From Sisyra terminalis (lineage: Eukaryota; Arthropoda; Insecta; Neuroptera; Sisyridae), in NCBI GenBank assembly GCA_958496175.1, contig OY292275.1, forward strand, positions 2,046,001-2,110,000: a stretch of DNA of 64,000 bases, given 5' to 3'. The notes under the pieces were generated by a model. The model did not search any database. It saw nothing but the letters and a program-made list of their open reading frames with translations, and was not told the DNA's origin. The translations under genes were made by a program, and so were the position numbers. Shown here piece by piece: positions 1 through 12,159 of this stretch (its first letter is position 1; every line of letters begins with the position of its first letter).

Positions 1-509
1 CGATAAACAAAGCCTTTGGTACATTCAATATTCATTTACTTTGGTTGTCCCCATATAAAATTTATATTAAAAATTTTAGGGCTTAAAGTTGTTGTTGTTT
101 TTTTTTAATTAAACTTACTAAAATAAGCTTTTCGTTATTGAGCAAAAAGTTTTAGTCAAAATTTCAATTTTGTCCGAAAATAAATCAGGATGGTTATTTA
201 GTCCAATGAAATTGATTAATTTCAAAAGTTATCCCATTGTTGTCACCCATATTTATGACTTCCAATGTTTTAAATCAAAAATTAAACAATTATTTATAAA
301 TTTAGTATAATTTCAAACAAAATTATTGCTATAATACCTCAATTACTAACGTTTTTTTCAAAAAATTTAACGATTGTTGACAAAATTAACGATTTTGATT
401 TATATATTTAAAATTTATGTAATTGCTATCGGTTTAATGCTTTCGATAACAATCCTAAGCGTTAAAATTCCTCCATATTTTCGGGGATATTCCTCATATA
501 TAATCAATA
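1..509. other. AT-rich non-coding, no gene seen
   Basis: No open frame, splice-bounded block or terminal repeat is visible. The phrase around 470-495 (ending in gatattcctc) recurs near 1740, 22495 and 23600, so it is a short dispersed repeat. Confidence 0.5.
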
Positions 510-1292
510 AGGTGATTTTTTTTTGACTTTTTTTGGTCCCATCGTGAAATTTTGTTGGAAATACCAAAAATAAAAATCCCTGAAAGTTTGAGCCCTTAAT
601 ATTAATGTTAAGTCCTCGACCAAGATGTGTAAAGATTGCCCATTAAAAATACACGGAAACTCTGATTTTTTATTTTTAAATTTCTATATCTCAGCGGCAT
701 TTCATGGGATCGTTTTTACCGAAGATGGTTTTTTCTCAGAATTAAACGCTCTACAAAAGTACCGATTGCGACAAAGTCGTAACTCACACCGGTGAGGCAG
801 TACGGGCCACTGAACCTGATTTTTCCATAAAATTTGCGTTTTTTTGCATTTATCTCGTAAATAACAAAAGCTGCGGAAAGATACTAAATAAAAAACTTGT
901 AGAGAATTTGATTTCCTACAAAAAAGGTCGTGTAGACCAAATCGCGAAGATCAATATTAAACGAGATATTAAGCCTTGAATTTTATGGAAAAATCAGGTT
1001 CAGAGGCCCGTACTACCTCACCGGTGTGAGTTACGACTTTGTCGCAATAGGCACTTTTGTAGAGCATTTAAAACTGAGAAAAAACCATCGTCGGTAAAAG
1101 CGATCCCATGAAATGCCGCTGAGATATAGAAATTTAAAAATAAAAAATCAGAGTTTCCGTGTATTTTCAATGGGAAATCTTTACACGTCTTGGTCGAGGA
1201 CTTAAAATTAATATTAAGGGCTCAAACTTTCAGGGTTTTTTTTTTGATATTTCTAACAAAATTTCACGATGGGACCAAAAAAAAAATTACTC
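510..1292. mobile_element. Foldback element, family FB-A, copy 1
   Basis: The arms at about 510-836 and 976-1292 are near-perfect reverse complements around a spacer of about 140 bp. Both ends lie next to TA (508-509 and 1293-1294). The terminus reads GGTGATTTTTTTTTGAC, against GGGTGATTTT in the other copies. Arm landmarks in order are a block around AAATTTTGTTGGAAATACC, a block with TTAATATTAATGTTAAG, a block with CAGCGGCATTTCATGG, and CTCTACAAAAGT. There is no open frame and no transposase, so it is a non-autonomous class II or foldback element. The TA target resembles Tc1/mariner insertion, but the mobilising enzyme is unknown. It is nearly identical to the copies at 11493 and 30209, suggesting recent spread. 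Confidence 0.8.
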
Positions 1293-2511
1293 TAATTCTA
1301 GTTACCTAACATCTAGTTAGCTCAAATGTAAAATAAGATTAGTATTTTAAATATCATGGTTATGCTAATTTATTTAATATTTTCAATTTTCAATGGAAAA
1401 ACTATTGAAAAAAAGCAGTGAAAAAGTTTGATGCATATTTAATAAAAAGAAGCCCAAAACAAACCATTGTGATTTGATAAAATGTAAAACAAATAATATT
1501 TATTAGTCCATTGTTAAAATTATGCACTTAATTTTTTGAAATTTTTTTTAGATTCGTCTTACGAATTAATTTTGATCTCAATATGTATATAAGAACCAAA
1601 AAGGGTAATTTAAAAATTTCGAATTTGATATTCAATTTATTACCGGCTTTAATATGGTTTTTGGGATCATAGTGAGCGAATGTAATTCTATTACGAAGGA
1701 CTCTTAATCTTATGCGGGAATATTCCTATGTTTTCTGGGATATTCCTCTAGTAAGTCAAATGCAAAATTAGGTTAGTATTTTGAACATCAAGCACATGGT
1801 GATAATAAACTAAATAATTTTCATTTTCAATGGAAAAACGTTTAAGGAAAAGCAAATTTATTTGCATATTTAATGAAATGAGGCCCAAAGCAAGTAATTA
1901 TTAATTAATAACATCTGAAACAGGTAATATTTATATGTAAAAACTAAACATTATAAATCTTATATTCTGGCAAATTTTTTAGATGTTTTCTTCCGATTTA
2001 CGAATTAATTTTGCTCCAAATCGGTACATAAGTACTTAAGAAATGAAGACTTCCAAATAATTCAATTCAACCAACTTACATTGTAGTCAACGATAATAAT
2101 TTTACATAGAATATAATGCGAAAGTTCCAATTCCATGAACATTATTACAGCCAATTTTCCGCATAGCCAATCTTCATAACTAAAATAGTACTGTATATTA
2201 ATTCACCTAGTAATTGTCTTATTTTTCAGATAAATGAAAGATTATTGAAAGACTTAAGCCAAAAACCTACAGGTTAAAATACTAGCAAAAGTATTGCGTC
2301 AAAGCTTCGGATTTTTGCTGCAAATATTAAATATATGGAACATGGCAGGTGCAGCGACGTTAAGAGACTATTTAAACTATGAATCTTTCACTAATTTATG
2401 AATTAATACAAAGTTTTTGTTACCATTGTAATAATATCAATGGAAATCCTCTTTGAAGTGGACTAAGACCATTTTCAATCAAAATTACTCGACCAAATAA
2501 TTGTTCGTCAT
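1293..2511. other. AT-rich non-coding, no gene seen
   Basis: The stretch holds only short dispersed phrases, such as the gatattcctc motif near 1740 and a gttagtatttt motif shared with about 22540. No open frame or splice-bounded block can be supported. Confidence 0.45.
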
Positions 2512-2513
2512 TT

Positions 2514-3209
2514 AGGGTTACCAACTTTAAATAACAGAAAAATCCGGAGATCGTATCACTAAATCCGGAGAGTTGCAATCAATATGAAAGTCGATTTAAA
2601 AACATTTTATGAACTAAGCAAGTATTCATAATCATAACGTCCACAAGCTTTACTAGCTAGTTCTATATTGTAAATATAACAAAAATACATTTTTTTTTAC
2701 TGTAGAATCAATTGTTATTTATGTGTTTTTGTTAAATCGAAAAACGTGGAGATTGATTTTTGTTAACTGGAGTTCAGAGAAATTTTATTTTTTCTGGAAA
2801 CTCCGGGCTAAAACTGGACAATTGGTAACTCTAAGTTACATACATTTTGTTGCGACAGAAATATAACACTGTAATGTAAGTAAAAAAATCCGGAGATTAT
2901 TTTTGTAAACTGGAGTTTGGAGAAATCATTATTTTTCTGGAGTCTCCGGACTAAAACTGGAGAGTTGGTAACCTTATAGTCAGAGATTGATTTTTGTTAA
3001 CTGGAGTTCAGAGAAATTTTATTTTTTCTGAAAACTCCGGGCTAAAACTGGACAATTGGTAACTCTAAGTTACATACATTTTGTTGCGACAGAACTATAA
3101 CACTGTAATGTAAGTAAAAAAATCCGGAGATTATTTTTGTAAACTGGAGTCTGGGGAAAAAAATATTTTTTTGGAGTCTCCGGACTAAAACTGCAGAGTT
3201 GGTAATCTT
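2514..3209. repeat. Tandem TCCGGAG repeat with MITE-like ends
   Basis: A 234-bp unit starting at 2751 is repeated almost exactly at 2985. Each unit is itself two related halves of about 117 bp containing gtaaactggag, tctccggacta and gttggtaac. The left border GGGTTACCAACT (2514) and the right border AGTTGGTAATC are inverted, so the block may be an internally amplified TIR element. No coding capacity is seen. Confidence 0.6.
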
Positions 3210-3732
3210 ATAGTCATTTGAACACTAATTCAAACATTAATGTTTCAGGGTACCATAGAAAGGAATCATTGATATATAAAAAAAATGATTGGTAAAAGAA
3301 GATTAAAATTTTTGAGAAGGAAACTCAATTTTCAAACGGCAAACTAAACCAAATAACAATGCAAATTATGTCGTTTATTAACAATTTGCGGTTTTGGGGA
3401 TGACGATAATAAAATTATACTAGTTATTCACTAAACAATTCCATCATGTCACATACAATTTACCTCATATACTCCCCGAAAATACCACCGTCCCCCCAAT
3501 AACTAAGTTATAATCACGCACACCATTCCATCGAAAAATTTCCGATCGCTAATTTACACATCACACATATCTCCCGTTATTGGCCACCGCTGACCAATGT
3601 GGTCAACGTTAATTTTAATGGGAGCTTTCGAAAATTAAGTATCTCTGTGCTATATAACAGGGCCGTGGGCGGCCAATTGCATTATCGATGTTGTGATTTT
3701 ATTTAATCTGCCATTTAAGTAGTTTAAAGCGA
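3210..3732. other. Non-repetitive non-coding stretch
   Basis: The 3500-3700 part is less AT-rich than its surroundings. It contains a TATATAA next to a gggccgtgggcggcc block near 3650-3675, but no supported transcript start. It could be an intronic regulatory segment; nothing more can be said. Confidence 0.3.
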
Positions 3733-4508
3733 TTAAGGGGTTAGGGGTAGTCAGAGACACGAAAAAATGAGAATTTTCAGTAATTTTTTTTTGCTATTAA
3801 ATCATGTTATTTTACAAAAGTAATAATATGGCATTATTATACAATGTTTTGACTTAAAGTCACGAAAATTTAAAAAAAAAAAATTATAATTTCCAAAGTT
3901 ATAGCTGTCTGTGTTGACCCAGTTTCAAAAAATGGTCCTTGCGGTGACAATCATAAGTCCTTGCAGATTCATCTAAAATCAATCGGATGAAAAAAAATAG
4001 TTTTATAAATAGATAATCCTGGGCCTGATCGAAGCTTTTTTTTTTTTTTTTCAAAAATTAACAAAATGGCGGCCTCAGGAAATTTTTTTCTCTAGATTTT
4101 CGGGAAAAAATCAACAGTTAATTGGTCTTAAAAAATCGAAATTTTTGAAAAAAAAAAAAATTCTTCGACCAGGCCTGAGTTTATTATGTATTCTAAAAGC
4201 TGTATGAATTTCATTAAAATCTACTGAGCGGTTATCAAGTTACAGTTGTCACCAGTTCAAAAAACATAGTTTTGAGATAAACGCATTCAAAGTTTCACAC
4301 AAGATTTACATACAGAAATACTAATTATTTAATCACTTACAACGGAGTCATCTATTCCTGGACCATATAATAGTTCTTCAGCCATTATTACAGTTATTAT
4401 CGGATCAACTTGAAATTTTCAGAGAATATTTTTAAGATATTACACTTAACGAAAATGCAAAAAAAAAAATTGATTTTTTGAAAATCCTGACTACCCCTAA
4501 CCCCTTAA
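3733..4508. mobile_element. TIR element flanked by TTAA, copy 1
   Basis: The left end (TTAAGGGGTTAGGGGTAGTC) and the right end (GACTACCCCTAACCCCTTAA) are inverted repeats of about 20 bp. The inside is AT-rich with long A and T runs and no open frame. TTAA at both outer ends recalls the piggyBac target, but piggyBac termini usually begin CCC, not GGG, so the assignment is open. An alternative target duplication is TTAAAGCRAT, because AAAGCGAT lies just left and AAAGCAAT just right. A second element with the same layout is at 43508-44225. Confidence 0.65.
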
Positions 4509-5126
4509 AGCAATCGGCAGGTATTTTTATTGGGATGAATCCCGTTTTTTTTTTCTTTTTTTGTTGAATACTAATGGTCTAATTTTTTGCAGAAAATGAA
4601 GACGGTGATATGGTAAATGGGGTTTGTCGTACCGTAACCTAATTTCTATGAGTTTGGCGAACGCCCAATGTCGTGTTTGTGGACTAGTTTAAGTTTTACA
4701 TAACATAAAATGTTTATAAAGTAATTGTAAAAGAAATAAGTTTTAAGCAAAGCTCCGTGCTTTGGTCTGGTTAATTTAAAATTGGATAGATGTCACTACG
4801 GTAGTAGTACTTTTTTTACTCTATCAACAAATAAGCAATTATCATAGTTGGCGTTTTTTTTTTCTCGTAGGCCATTGTTATTCTAAGCCGTATGTAAATG
4901 GAGGATGAAACATTTTAAATGAATAGTAATCGGAAAAATAAATCCAACAACAGTACATCAATATCAATATTTGCGGTCGTGCTTAGCGAATGATCAACAA
5001 GATTAATTATTTATCAAATGCACAATAACACTACGGCGAAAATCGCATAAGTATTGAGGTTAAAATTTTCATAATTGTTACTATTTTTTTTTTTTTTTTT
5101 TGGGTAATTGGGGAAACAATACTTAC
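4509..5126 (-). other. Probable intron downstream of the LDLa exon
   Basis: This AT-rich sequence follows the donor at 5126. No second exon with matching phase (entry after one codon base) is visible between 5126 and 1, so the intron probably runs out of the window. Confidence 0.5.
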
Positions 5127-5321
5127 GGGTACAATATCGAGGCTCGTCCGAGGAGTCGCCACAGTCGTTGATGTTGTCACAGTAGCGGTTGAGGGGAACG
5201 CAGCGGCCGTTGTCGCAAAAGTATTCGGAGAGGCGGCACGCGGGGGTGGAGGTGACGGTGACGGCTGCCACCCACAGGCCCATCTCCAGCCACGTAACAA
5301 ACACCATCAGCAACGCGTGAT
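5127..5321 (-). CDS. Internal exon: signal peptide and LDLa module
   Basis: This 195-nt exon is bounded by an acceptor (ttattccag) and a perfect donor (gtaagt, from 5126 down). It enters after the first base of a codon and leaves after the first base of another, so it is a symmetric 1-1 exon as is common for LDLa modules. The translation begins with a hydrophobic stretch (ALLMVFVTWLEMG then LWVAAVTVTS) like a signal peptide. A full LDL-receptor class A domain follows, with six cysteines and the calcium motif NDCGDSSDE. An internal ATG at 5307 could start translation. The exon is clearly more GC-rich than its flanks. The open frame past 5126 runs into an intronic poly-A tract and is not coding. 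The product is a secreted or extracellular LDLa protein of unknown role; the other exons lie outside or are not recognisable. The domain is certain; the gene identity is not. Confidence 0.9.
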
Positions 5322-7484
5322 CTGGAATAATTTCACAAAATGCAAACGGCTTTCTTTTTTTTTTTTTTACTTTTCGTCTCTGGAGCTTTAATTAGCATTA
5401 AAATAGTAAAAGCTCCACTTGCACTCGTAAATTTATTCATTGGAATGCCAAATGCGAAAATTCCTCCGTTATTTAAATGTGTTTGTTTTTAGGGTATTTT
5501 TACGGTGGAGAGGGTTGGAGCTTTTTTGGACGTTGATAAAAGACAATTAGTTGTGAAAACTGGGACTGGGACTTGGAAAATCCTTTTGCAATAAGTTGAA
5601 AAGGGTCTAGCAGGATCCACATGGCGAGTTGGCCCCCAAATAGGAACCTTTAACGAAATTTATGCAAAAATATCGGCTTAATATACAAACACATTTTATA
5701 TACTTACTTTTCGCGACCATATTCCTCGTTGACCTGGAGATATGAGCAAAAATGTCCCCCCGCATGGCTATTTTTCAAAGTTATATATCTCAAAAACTAA
5801 TTAAGCTAGAGAAGTGAAACCAACGCAAAACTTTAGATTATGTTACAGAGTATATCATATATTTTTTTGAAATTTTTAGAAAAAAAAAAAATTATACAAA
5901 AAAAATCCAAAAAACAAATGAATTAATTTTTTTTAGGTGTTCTCTGAAAATGACAATCACGAAAAAAATATATTTTGTGCTTCTACATGAGCACTATTAC
6001 TCATAAAAATTGCGTGGAAAAATATTTGGTGCAACACTTTGAAAAAAAATAAAATGCAATTTACGCCTAATAGTATACCATAGTTTTATTTTTTTCGAAG
6101 TGTTTCACCAATTTTTTTTTCACAAAACTTCAATAAAAAATAGGCCACATATAGGAGCAAAACATATATTTTTTTCATAATTGTAAGTCTAAGAGAACAT
6201 AAAAAAAAATTATTAGTTTTTTTTTTGTTTTTCTATATTTACTCTTAAGATGATTACTTTCAAGATCAAAATAATTGATCCCAAAAAAAAAAACAACTAG
6301 TGTTCAATTTTTATTAAAATAAGAATAAAAAAAAATTATCGTCACTGTTATAATTTAGTACAACTGGAATACTATGCGTCTCCAATTAATTCTGGCTACA
6401 TATTGACAGCATCTGAATTACTTGGTTTTCTTCGTTTAGCTTAGGATATTATTCACTGGCTCTTGCCAAAATTTGTACAGGTTCTACTTAAAGTGGACGA
6501 ATAAATGAATTATCAAATAATATTTAAAACAATGTATAAAATAAGCACCTGATATCATTAGGGTAGAAGTAAAATCAAGACATATGTATAAATAGCAAAT
6601 ACAATGATTATATTTCGAATGGTAAAGATTGCAACAGTATTTTCCGTTATTCCTGTGATTCTCCAATAGAAACTTTACAGTGGGATATTGTTCTCATGCA
6701 ACAGCTTTTATTTGATATTTTTCATTTGAACAATAATTATCCAGAACTCTGCGTCCTACGAGATACTAACTAAATTATTTTAGGTTCATAATATTCCACT
6801 TGCAATAAATTATAACAGTGACGATATTTTTTTTATTTTTATTTTAATAAAAGTTGAACATTAGTTGCTTTTTTTTTTCTTTTGGGATCAATTATTTTGA
6901 TCTTGAAAGTAATCATCTTAAGAGTAAATATAGAAAAACATAGAAACTAATAAAAATTTTTTTTTTTATCTTTCCTTAGACTTACAATTATGAAAATAAT
7001 ATATGTTTCGCTCCTATATGTGGCCTATTTTTTCTTGAAGTTTTGTGAAAAAAAAGTTGGTGCAACACTTGGAAAAAAATAAAACCAAGTATATTAGCAA
7101 GCGTAAATTACATTTTTTTTCAAAGTGTTGCACCAACTACTTTTTCATGCAATTTTTATAAGTTGCATTGCTCATGTAGAAGCATAAAATATATTTTTTT
7201 CGAGATTGTCATTTTCATAGAACACATAAAAAAAATTATTTCATTTATTTTTTGGATTTTTTTTGTATAATTTTTTTTTCTAAAAATTTAAGAAAAATAT
7301 ACGATATACTCTGTAAAATAATCTAAAGCCTCGCACTGGTTTCACTTCTCTAGCTTAATTAGTTTTTGTGATATATAATTTTGAAAAATAGCTATGTGGG
7401 GGGACATTTTTGCCCATATCTCCAGGTCAACGAGGAATTTGGTCGCGAAAAGTATATAAAATGTGTTTGTATGTCAAGCAGATA

Positions 7485-9333
7485 TCTATACTAATATATA
7501 AAATTCGTACGTCTGTCTGTACATTTCGATTTTGAACTCAATTTTAGGGTAAATATTTGTTTCAAGAGGCCCTTATTCCAAATTTAACATTTTAAAATTT
7601 TTGTCTGTCTGTCTGTGTGTCCCGATTTAACTAAAGAACGGAACTACCGAATTTAATAAAATTTGGTATTAAGATACAACACAATTTTTCACAGACTATA
7701 GACTACTTATCAATCAAAAAAAAAAATAATAAGGTTAGGTATTCCCTAGGGATGAAAACAGATTTTTTTACACTAGACAGGTGAGTTATATATCATTGGA
7801 AAGGTAATTTAAAGTTTGAAAATAGTCTGTAAAAATATTTTTAGTTGAACAGTTATAAAACACAGTAAATTCAATTTAAATTTTAAAAAATTGCCTCTTT
7901 GAAATATAAATATGTATATATATAAAGCACATAGTTGTAAAAGTTGAGACAATGAAATGGGATTTCTACTAATATTCTAAATATCTAGGCGAGTGTTTTG
8001 ATAACTTTTGACTGTTTTAAGCCATAATTATGACTGACTTTATTGAACTTGATTGATTTACGGATTAATTGGTTCACGGTAGTATACCATACTGTTTTTA
8101 GATATTTATAAATATTTTTTGCAAAATAATTGATCATTATATACAATAATTTTATTTTAAGCAACAGTTTATTAAATGTGTCTTTTTAAAGTTGACAAAA
8201 TAGTGTTTTCAAGTTTGATGTTTTTCGAAAAAGAAATAAGAAAAATAATAATTTTCATGTCACTACAAATCAAGGTTGTAAATTACACAGATTGCTCCAT
8301 TAAAAAAAAAATGACGTCATACGAAGAATTTTGAAATTGAATCAGTCTGAATATATGAACGAATTTCTTCTGGACACGTCACGTATCCATCACGTAGCTA
8401 CCATGAGGCCACCTGTGTATTTTATAAACCTTGGCTACAAGTAGCAAATTTAGAAAGAAAATATAAGCTACACTAGGGTGATTTTTTTTTTGGGACTATT
8501 ATTTTTTTTTTTGCTCCCATGCCGAAATTTTGTTGGAAATACTTCAAAAAAAATTCCCTGAAAGTTTGAGCTCTTAATATTAATATTAAGTACTCACTCA
8601 CAGCATGTGAATATTTTCCATTTAAAATACACGTAAACTTTGATTTTTTTTTTAAATTTTTATAGCTCAGCGCCATTTTATGGTATCGCCTCGCTCAAAG
8701 ACGGGATTTTTTTAACAATTGTATGTTCTACAAAAGTGCCTATTGCGGTCAAATCGTAATTTACACGGGCGAGGTAGTACGGATCACTAAACCTAGATTT
8801 TTCATAGATTTCTCGTTTTTCTCTCAGTTACTCATGAATTACAAGACCTACAAAAAAAAAGTAAAAAGACAAATTTATAGGAAATTTAATTTCCTACAAA
8901 AAAGTTCCAGAAAACTAAATTGCTAAGATCGATATTTCTCGAGATATTGAGCCTTGAATTTCTCTTACTATAAAATTTTTACGGATTATTGAGTAAAATT
9001 TAAGAAAATATTGATTTTTTATTCCTTATTGAAAATAGGCACTTTTGTAGAGCATACAATTGTAAAAAAATCGCGACTTTGAGCGAGGCGATACCATAAA
9101 ATACCGCTGAACTATAAATTTTTAAAAAAAATCAAAGTTTACGTGTATTTTAAATGGAAAATATTCACACGCTGTAAAGCTTAATATTAATATTAAGAAC
9201 TCAAACTTTCAGGGATTTTTTTTTGAAATATTTCCAACAAAATTTCGGCATGGGAGGGGAAAAAATGGCCCCAAAAAAAAATCACCCTAATCTACACCTA
9301 CGTTACGCAGACGAAGTCGCGGGGATCAGTTAG
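7485..9333 (+). mobile_element. Helentron-like rolling-circle element, non-autonomous
   Basis: The 5' end reads TCTATACTAATATATAAAAT followed by tcgtacgtctgtctgt. The 3' end is gcagacgaagtcgcggggatcagttag. Both match the known terminal style of insect Helentron or HINE elements (for example Lep1-type). The element sits inside the right arm of the FB-B foldback, and the host arm resumes cleanly on each side. It encodes no Rep/helicase. Its 3' portion is almost entirely an FB-A foldback (8476-9287), leaving about 40 bp to the terminus. The 7485-8470 part is AT-rich and includes a second ctgtctgtctgtgtg stretch. Confidence 0.7.
8476..9287. mobile_element. Foldback FB-A, diverged copy 2
   Basis: It is flanked by TA (8474-8475, 9288-9289), with ends GGGTGATTTTTTTTT and AAAAAAATCACCC. 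The arms carry the FB-A landmarks (ATTTTGTTGGAAATAC, TTAATATTAATATTAAG, CTACAAAAGTGCC) but differ clearly from copies 1 and 3, so this is a separate subfamily. There are no coding frames; the short open frames inside are arm sequence. Confidence 0.75.
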
Positions 9334-9412
9334 TTTTAACATAAGTTTCGACATAGTTTCGACTATTTGGGGGGGGGGGGCAACTCGCCACGTGGATTAT
9401 GCTAGACCCTTT

Positions 9413-11446
9413 GGATTTTATGTTGAAAAATATATTGCATTCAATAGTTGAGAACTTTTTCCCCAAACGTTATTCATACTTCAACAAGGGCTTTGTAAAG
9501 CCCAGGTGAATTTTCTCGTGGAAAAATTGGCTTTTTTCCATACTTTATTGCAAAGCACATCGATAAAATGACGAGATAATGCCCCATAATACTTTCGACA
9601 AAAACACCACGTCACCCCACCAACATTTTCAACTCAAGTCGTCTTTCTTACACCGAAATATCTGGCAGATAATTTAACCAAACCATCTTTCGGTCGAAAA
9701 GAACTTTAACTCATCATCCCCTAAATTGATGACAAGAACGGCTTTAACCTTTTTGCACCTCTTTATGACCTTAAATGTGGACTACTAATAAAGCTTTTTT
9801 GTCCGAAGTAAATCGATAAATTTTCGAAAGAGCAAATCTCGTGAGAGACTTCAAAATTCGGTGAAAATTAATTTGAAATGATACGAGTTGCAAAGATTTT
9901 GGGGCTCGTTGCGGTAAATAATTAGGAAATATCAAAGTCTTGTTTCGGGTTTATGAAGATAGATATGGAAAATTTGTAATTTTCAACCAAGTTTCCTGTT
10001 TTCATTATGTAATGTGGCAAAGTTTCATGGCCGGGGATGAAAGTGAACTTTGTCAAATGAAGGATTTTAAAAGTTTTTTTTTTGTTGTTGTCTTTAATTC
10101 CACTTTTAGCGAGAAATTTCCGGGTGGTTTAGAAATAAATGTATGGAAATCACCAACGTTAATAACATTCAGTGTGAAATTAATTTGCCTTTAAATTTTC
10201 GTCGATCTTATTACAGTTCGGGGACGATATTACGAGGGTTCGTAACCCTGCGGCACATTTTCGTTTCTATTTATGTTTTAGGTGAGTATGGAACTACATT
10301 TGTTCCAATTAATATGAGTCTGGAGTTTAATTATTGTTCTCTGTTTGTAGAAGTTTCACTAAATTATCCGATACGAAATTGTAAGGCTTATTTTATGTGC
10401 GAATTAAAGTTTTCGATTGTACACATAAAATGTGATATATTTATAAGATTATTGGTGGAATATAAGCCACTGGATTGGTCACTAGGTGAATGGTAATTGC
10501 AGCCCTTATAATGCACAAATTACTATCAATTAATTGATCCATTGAAATCTATAATATTGTTTCCATGATAGTATTGTTATTGCCCACATTGATAGGAATC
10601 TACTTGGAAACTAATCAGTAGTAGATATGCGGTACTTAACGCCTTAATTGTTATTCGCTTCAATAATCTCTTTCACTAATTACACCAAACGCCTAATCTT
10701 TCCCACACAAATCCACCATTTCCCACCCATATTTCATATTTAAACACAGAATTGATTACACTTTTGTTGCGTTTAATTAAAACCGCGCAACACTAATTGC
10801 CGAATATATCAATATTTCAAATCCAGAATTTACATTTTTTTTTTTAGATTTGGCCATTTAAATAATGATAGTTGCAAGTGGAAATTTTCGAGGGATATGG
10901 GGCAGGAAAAAGGTGCATGTTTATTTAGTTTAAATTTGCATGTTTGGTGGCGTGAAAGTTCGACATAAAAGTGGTAGGTACTATCGTTTTATCTCGTACG
11001 ACGACTTGCATCTTTAAATGCGGTCACACCACCCCCATAATGGGCTCGCCACCACCCCCGTATCCTGTCCCTTGTGCTCCCGTTTAATATGCAAGTGGGA
11101 CTTTGGTGTGTTTAGGGTTTTAGTAGTGCAAGCATTTTGGAATAATAAAATTTGTCGTATTGTCTTGGCATTTATCTTTGAGATCATCTTTGTGAGTTTA
11201 CCTTTTTTTTTTGGTTTAAAGATTTAAGAGGTTTGATATCAAATAATCTTACGTAGATGTTTTTGGGTTGGAAATTTTATTAATTTTCTTAAAAACTCAA
11301 AGGATTTGCATTAAAATTAATTGAGTTGGTTGAGGATTTCAAAGAGACAAATCTTTAATCGTTAGTTAACAATGGTAAAATGAAATTTCTATTCTTTAAA
11401 ATTTTATGTTTTCTTTTAATTTTTGAGATATTGACTATTTAACTAA
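9413..11446. other. Single-copy non-coding stretch
   Basis: No repeat structure is seen. Two overlapping plus-strand frames (9940-10194 and 10143-10496) lack recognisable domains, codon bias or splice sites, and are treated as chance. A slightly GC-richer patch at 11010-11090 (caccacccccat and similar) has no clear function. Confidence 0.4.
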
Positions 11447-11492
11447 CTAGCTGATCCCCGCGACTTCGTCTGCGTAACACAGGTATAGATTA

Positions 11493-12124
11493 GAGTGATA
11501 TTTTTTTTGACTTTTTTTTTTTTTTTTGGTTCCATCATGAAATTTTATTGGAAATACCAAAAAAAAAATTCTCTGAAAGTTTGAGCCCTTAATATTAATT
11601 TTAAGTCCTCGACCAAGACGTGTAAAGATTTCCCATTGAAAATACACGGAAACTCTGATTTTTTATTTTTAAATTTATATATCTCAGCGGCATTTCATGG
11701 GATCGCTTTTACCGACGATGGTTTTTTCTCAGAATTAAACGCTCTACAAAAGTGCCCATTGCGACAAAGTCGTAACTCACACCGGTGAGGTAGTACGGGC
11801 CACTGAACCTGATTTTTCCATAAAATTCGCGTTTTTTTTTTGCATTTATCTCGTAAATAACAAGAGCTACGGAAAAAATATAAATAAAAAACTTGTAGAG
11901 AATTTTATTTCCTACAAAAAAGTTCCTCTAGACCAAATCGCTAAGATCAATATTAAACGAAATATTAAGCCTTGAATTGATTTTTCTAAAAAAAGATTTT
12001 ACTCAGTTTAAATCAATGATCGGCAACAATTTCACAGAAAAATCAATTCAAGGCTTAATATTTCGTTTAATATTGATCTCCGCGATTTGGTCTACAAGAA
12101 CTTTTTTGTAGTGAATCAAATTCT
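11493..12124. mobile_element. Foldback FB-A copy 3, broken right arm
   Basis: The left arm starts after TA (11491-11492) with GAGTGATATTTTTTTTGAC and runs through all FB-A landmarks to about 11988. A short right arm (12034-12124) pairs with the inner part only and stops in aaattct, where the promoter-like segment begins. The arm contains a strong splice-donor-like GTGAGT on the minus strand (11780-11775) inside the ACCGGTGTGAGT block. It is close in sequence to copy 1. Confidence 0.75.
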
Positions 12125-12159
12125 TTAAATCAAATAAAAATCGCTTTGTTGTAACGGAA

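Larger units (their letters stand above)
5601..9412. mobile_element. Large foldback FB-B, interrupted by a Helentron
   Basis: The left arm (5601-6352) is complementary to the right arm in two pieces, 6808-7484 and 9334-9412. The outermost block GGGTCTAGCA (5603) reappears inverted as the TGCTAGACCC at 9400, and the GCGAGTTGGCCCCC block faces GGGGGGGGCAACTCGC. The two right-arm pieces join if 7485-9333 is removed, showing a later insertion. The arms are about 750 bp with long T and A runs and no open frame. The spacer 6353-6807 holds no recognisable gene. A transcript crossing it would form a long double-stranded RNA. Confidence 0.8.

Noticed and set aside
5014..5126. Open frame continuing past the LDLa module
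   Set aside because: It crosses a perfect GTAAGT donor and then runs into a poly-lysine stretch from an intronic A/T run.
10143..10496. 117-codon plus-strand frame
   Set aside because: No domain, no signal or membrane pattern, no splice or promoter context; length is within chance for this much AT-rich DNA.
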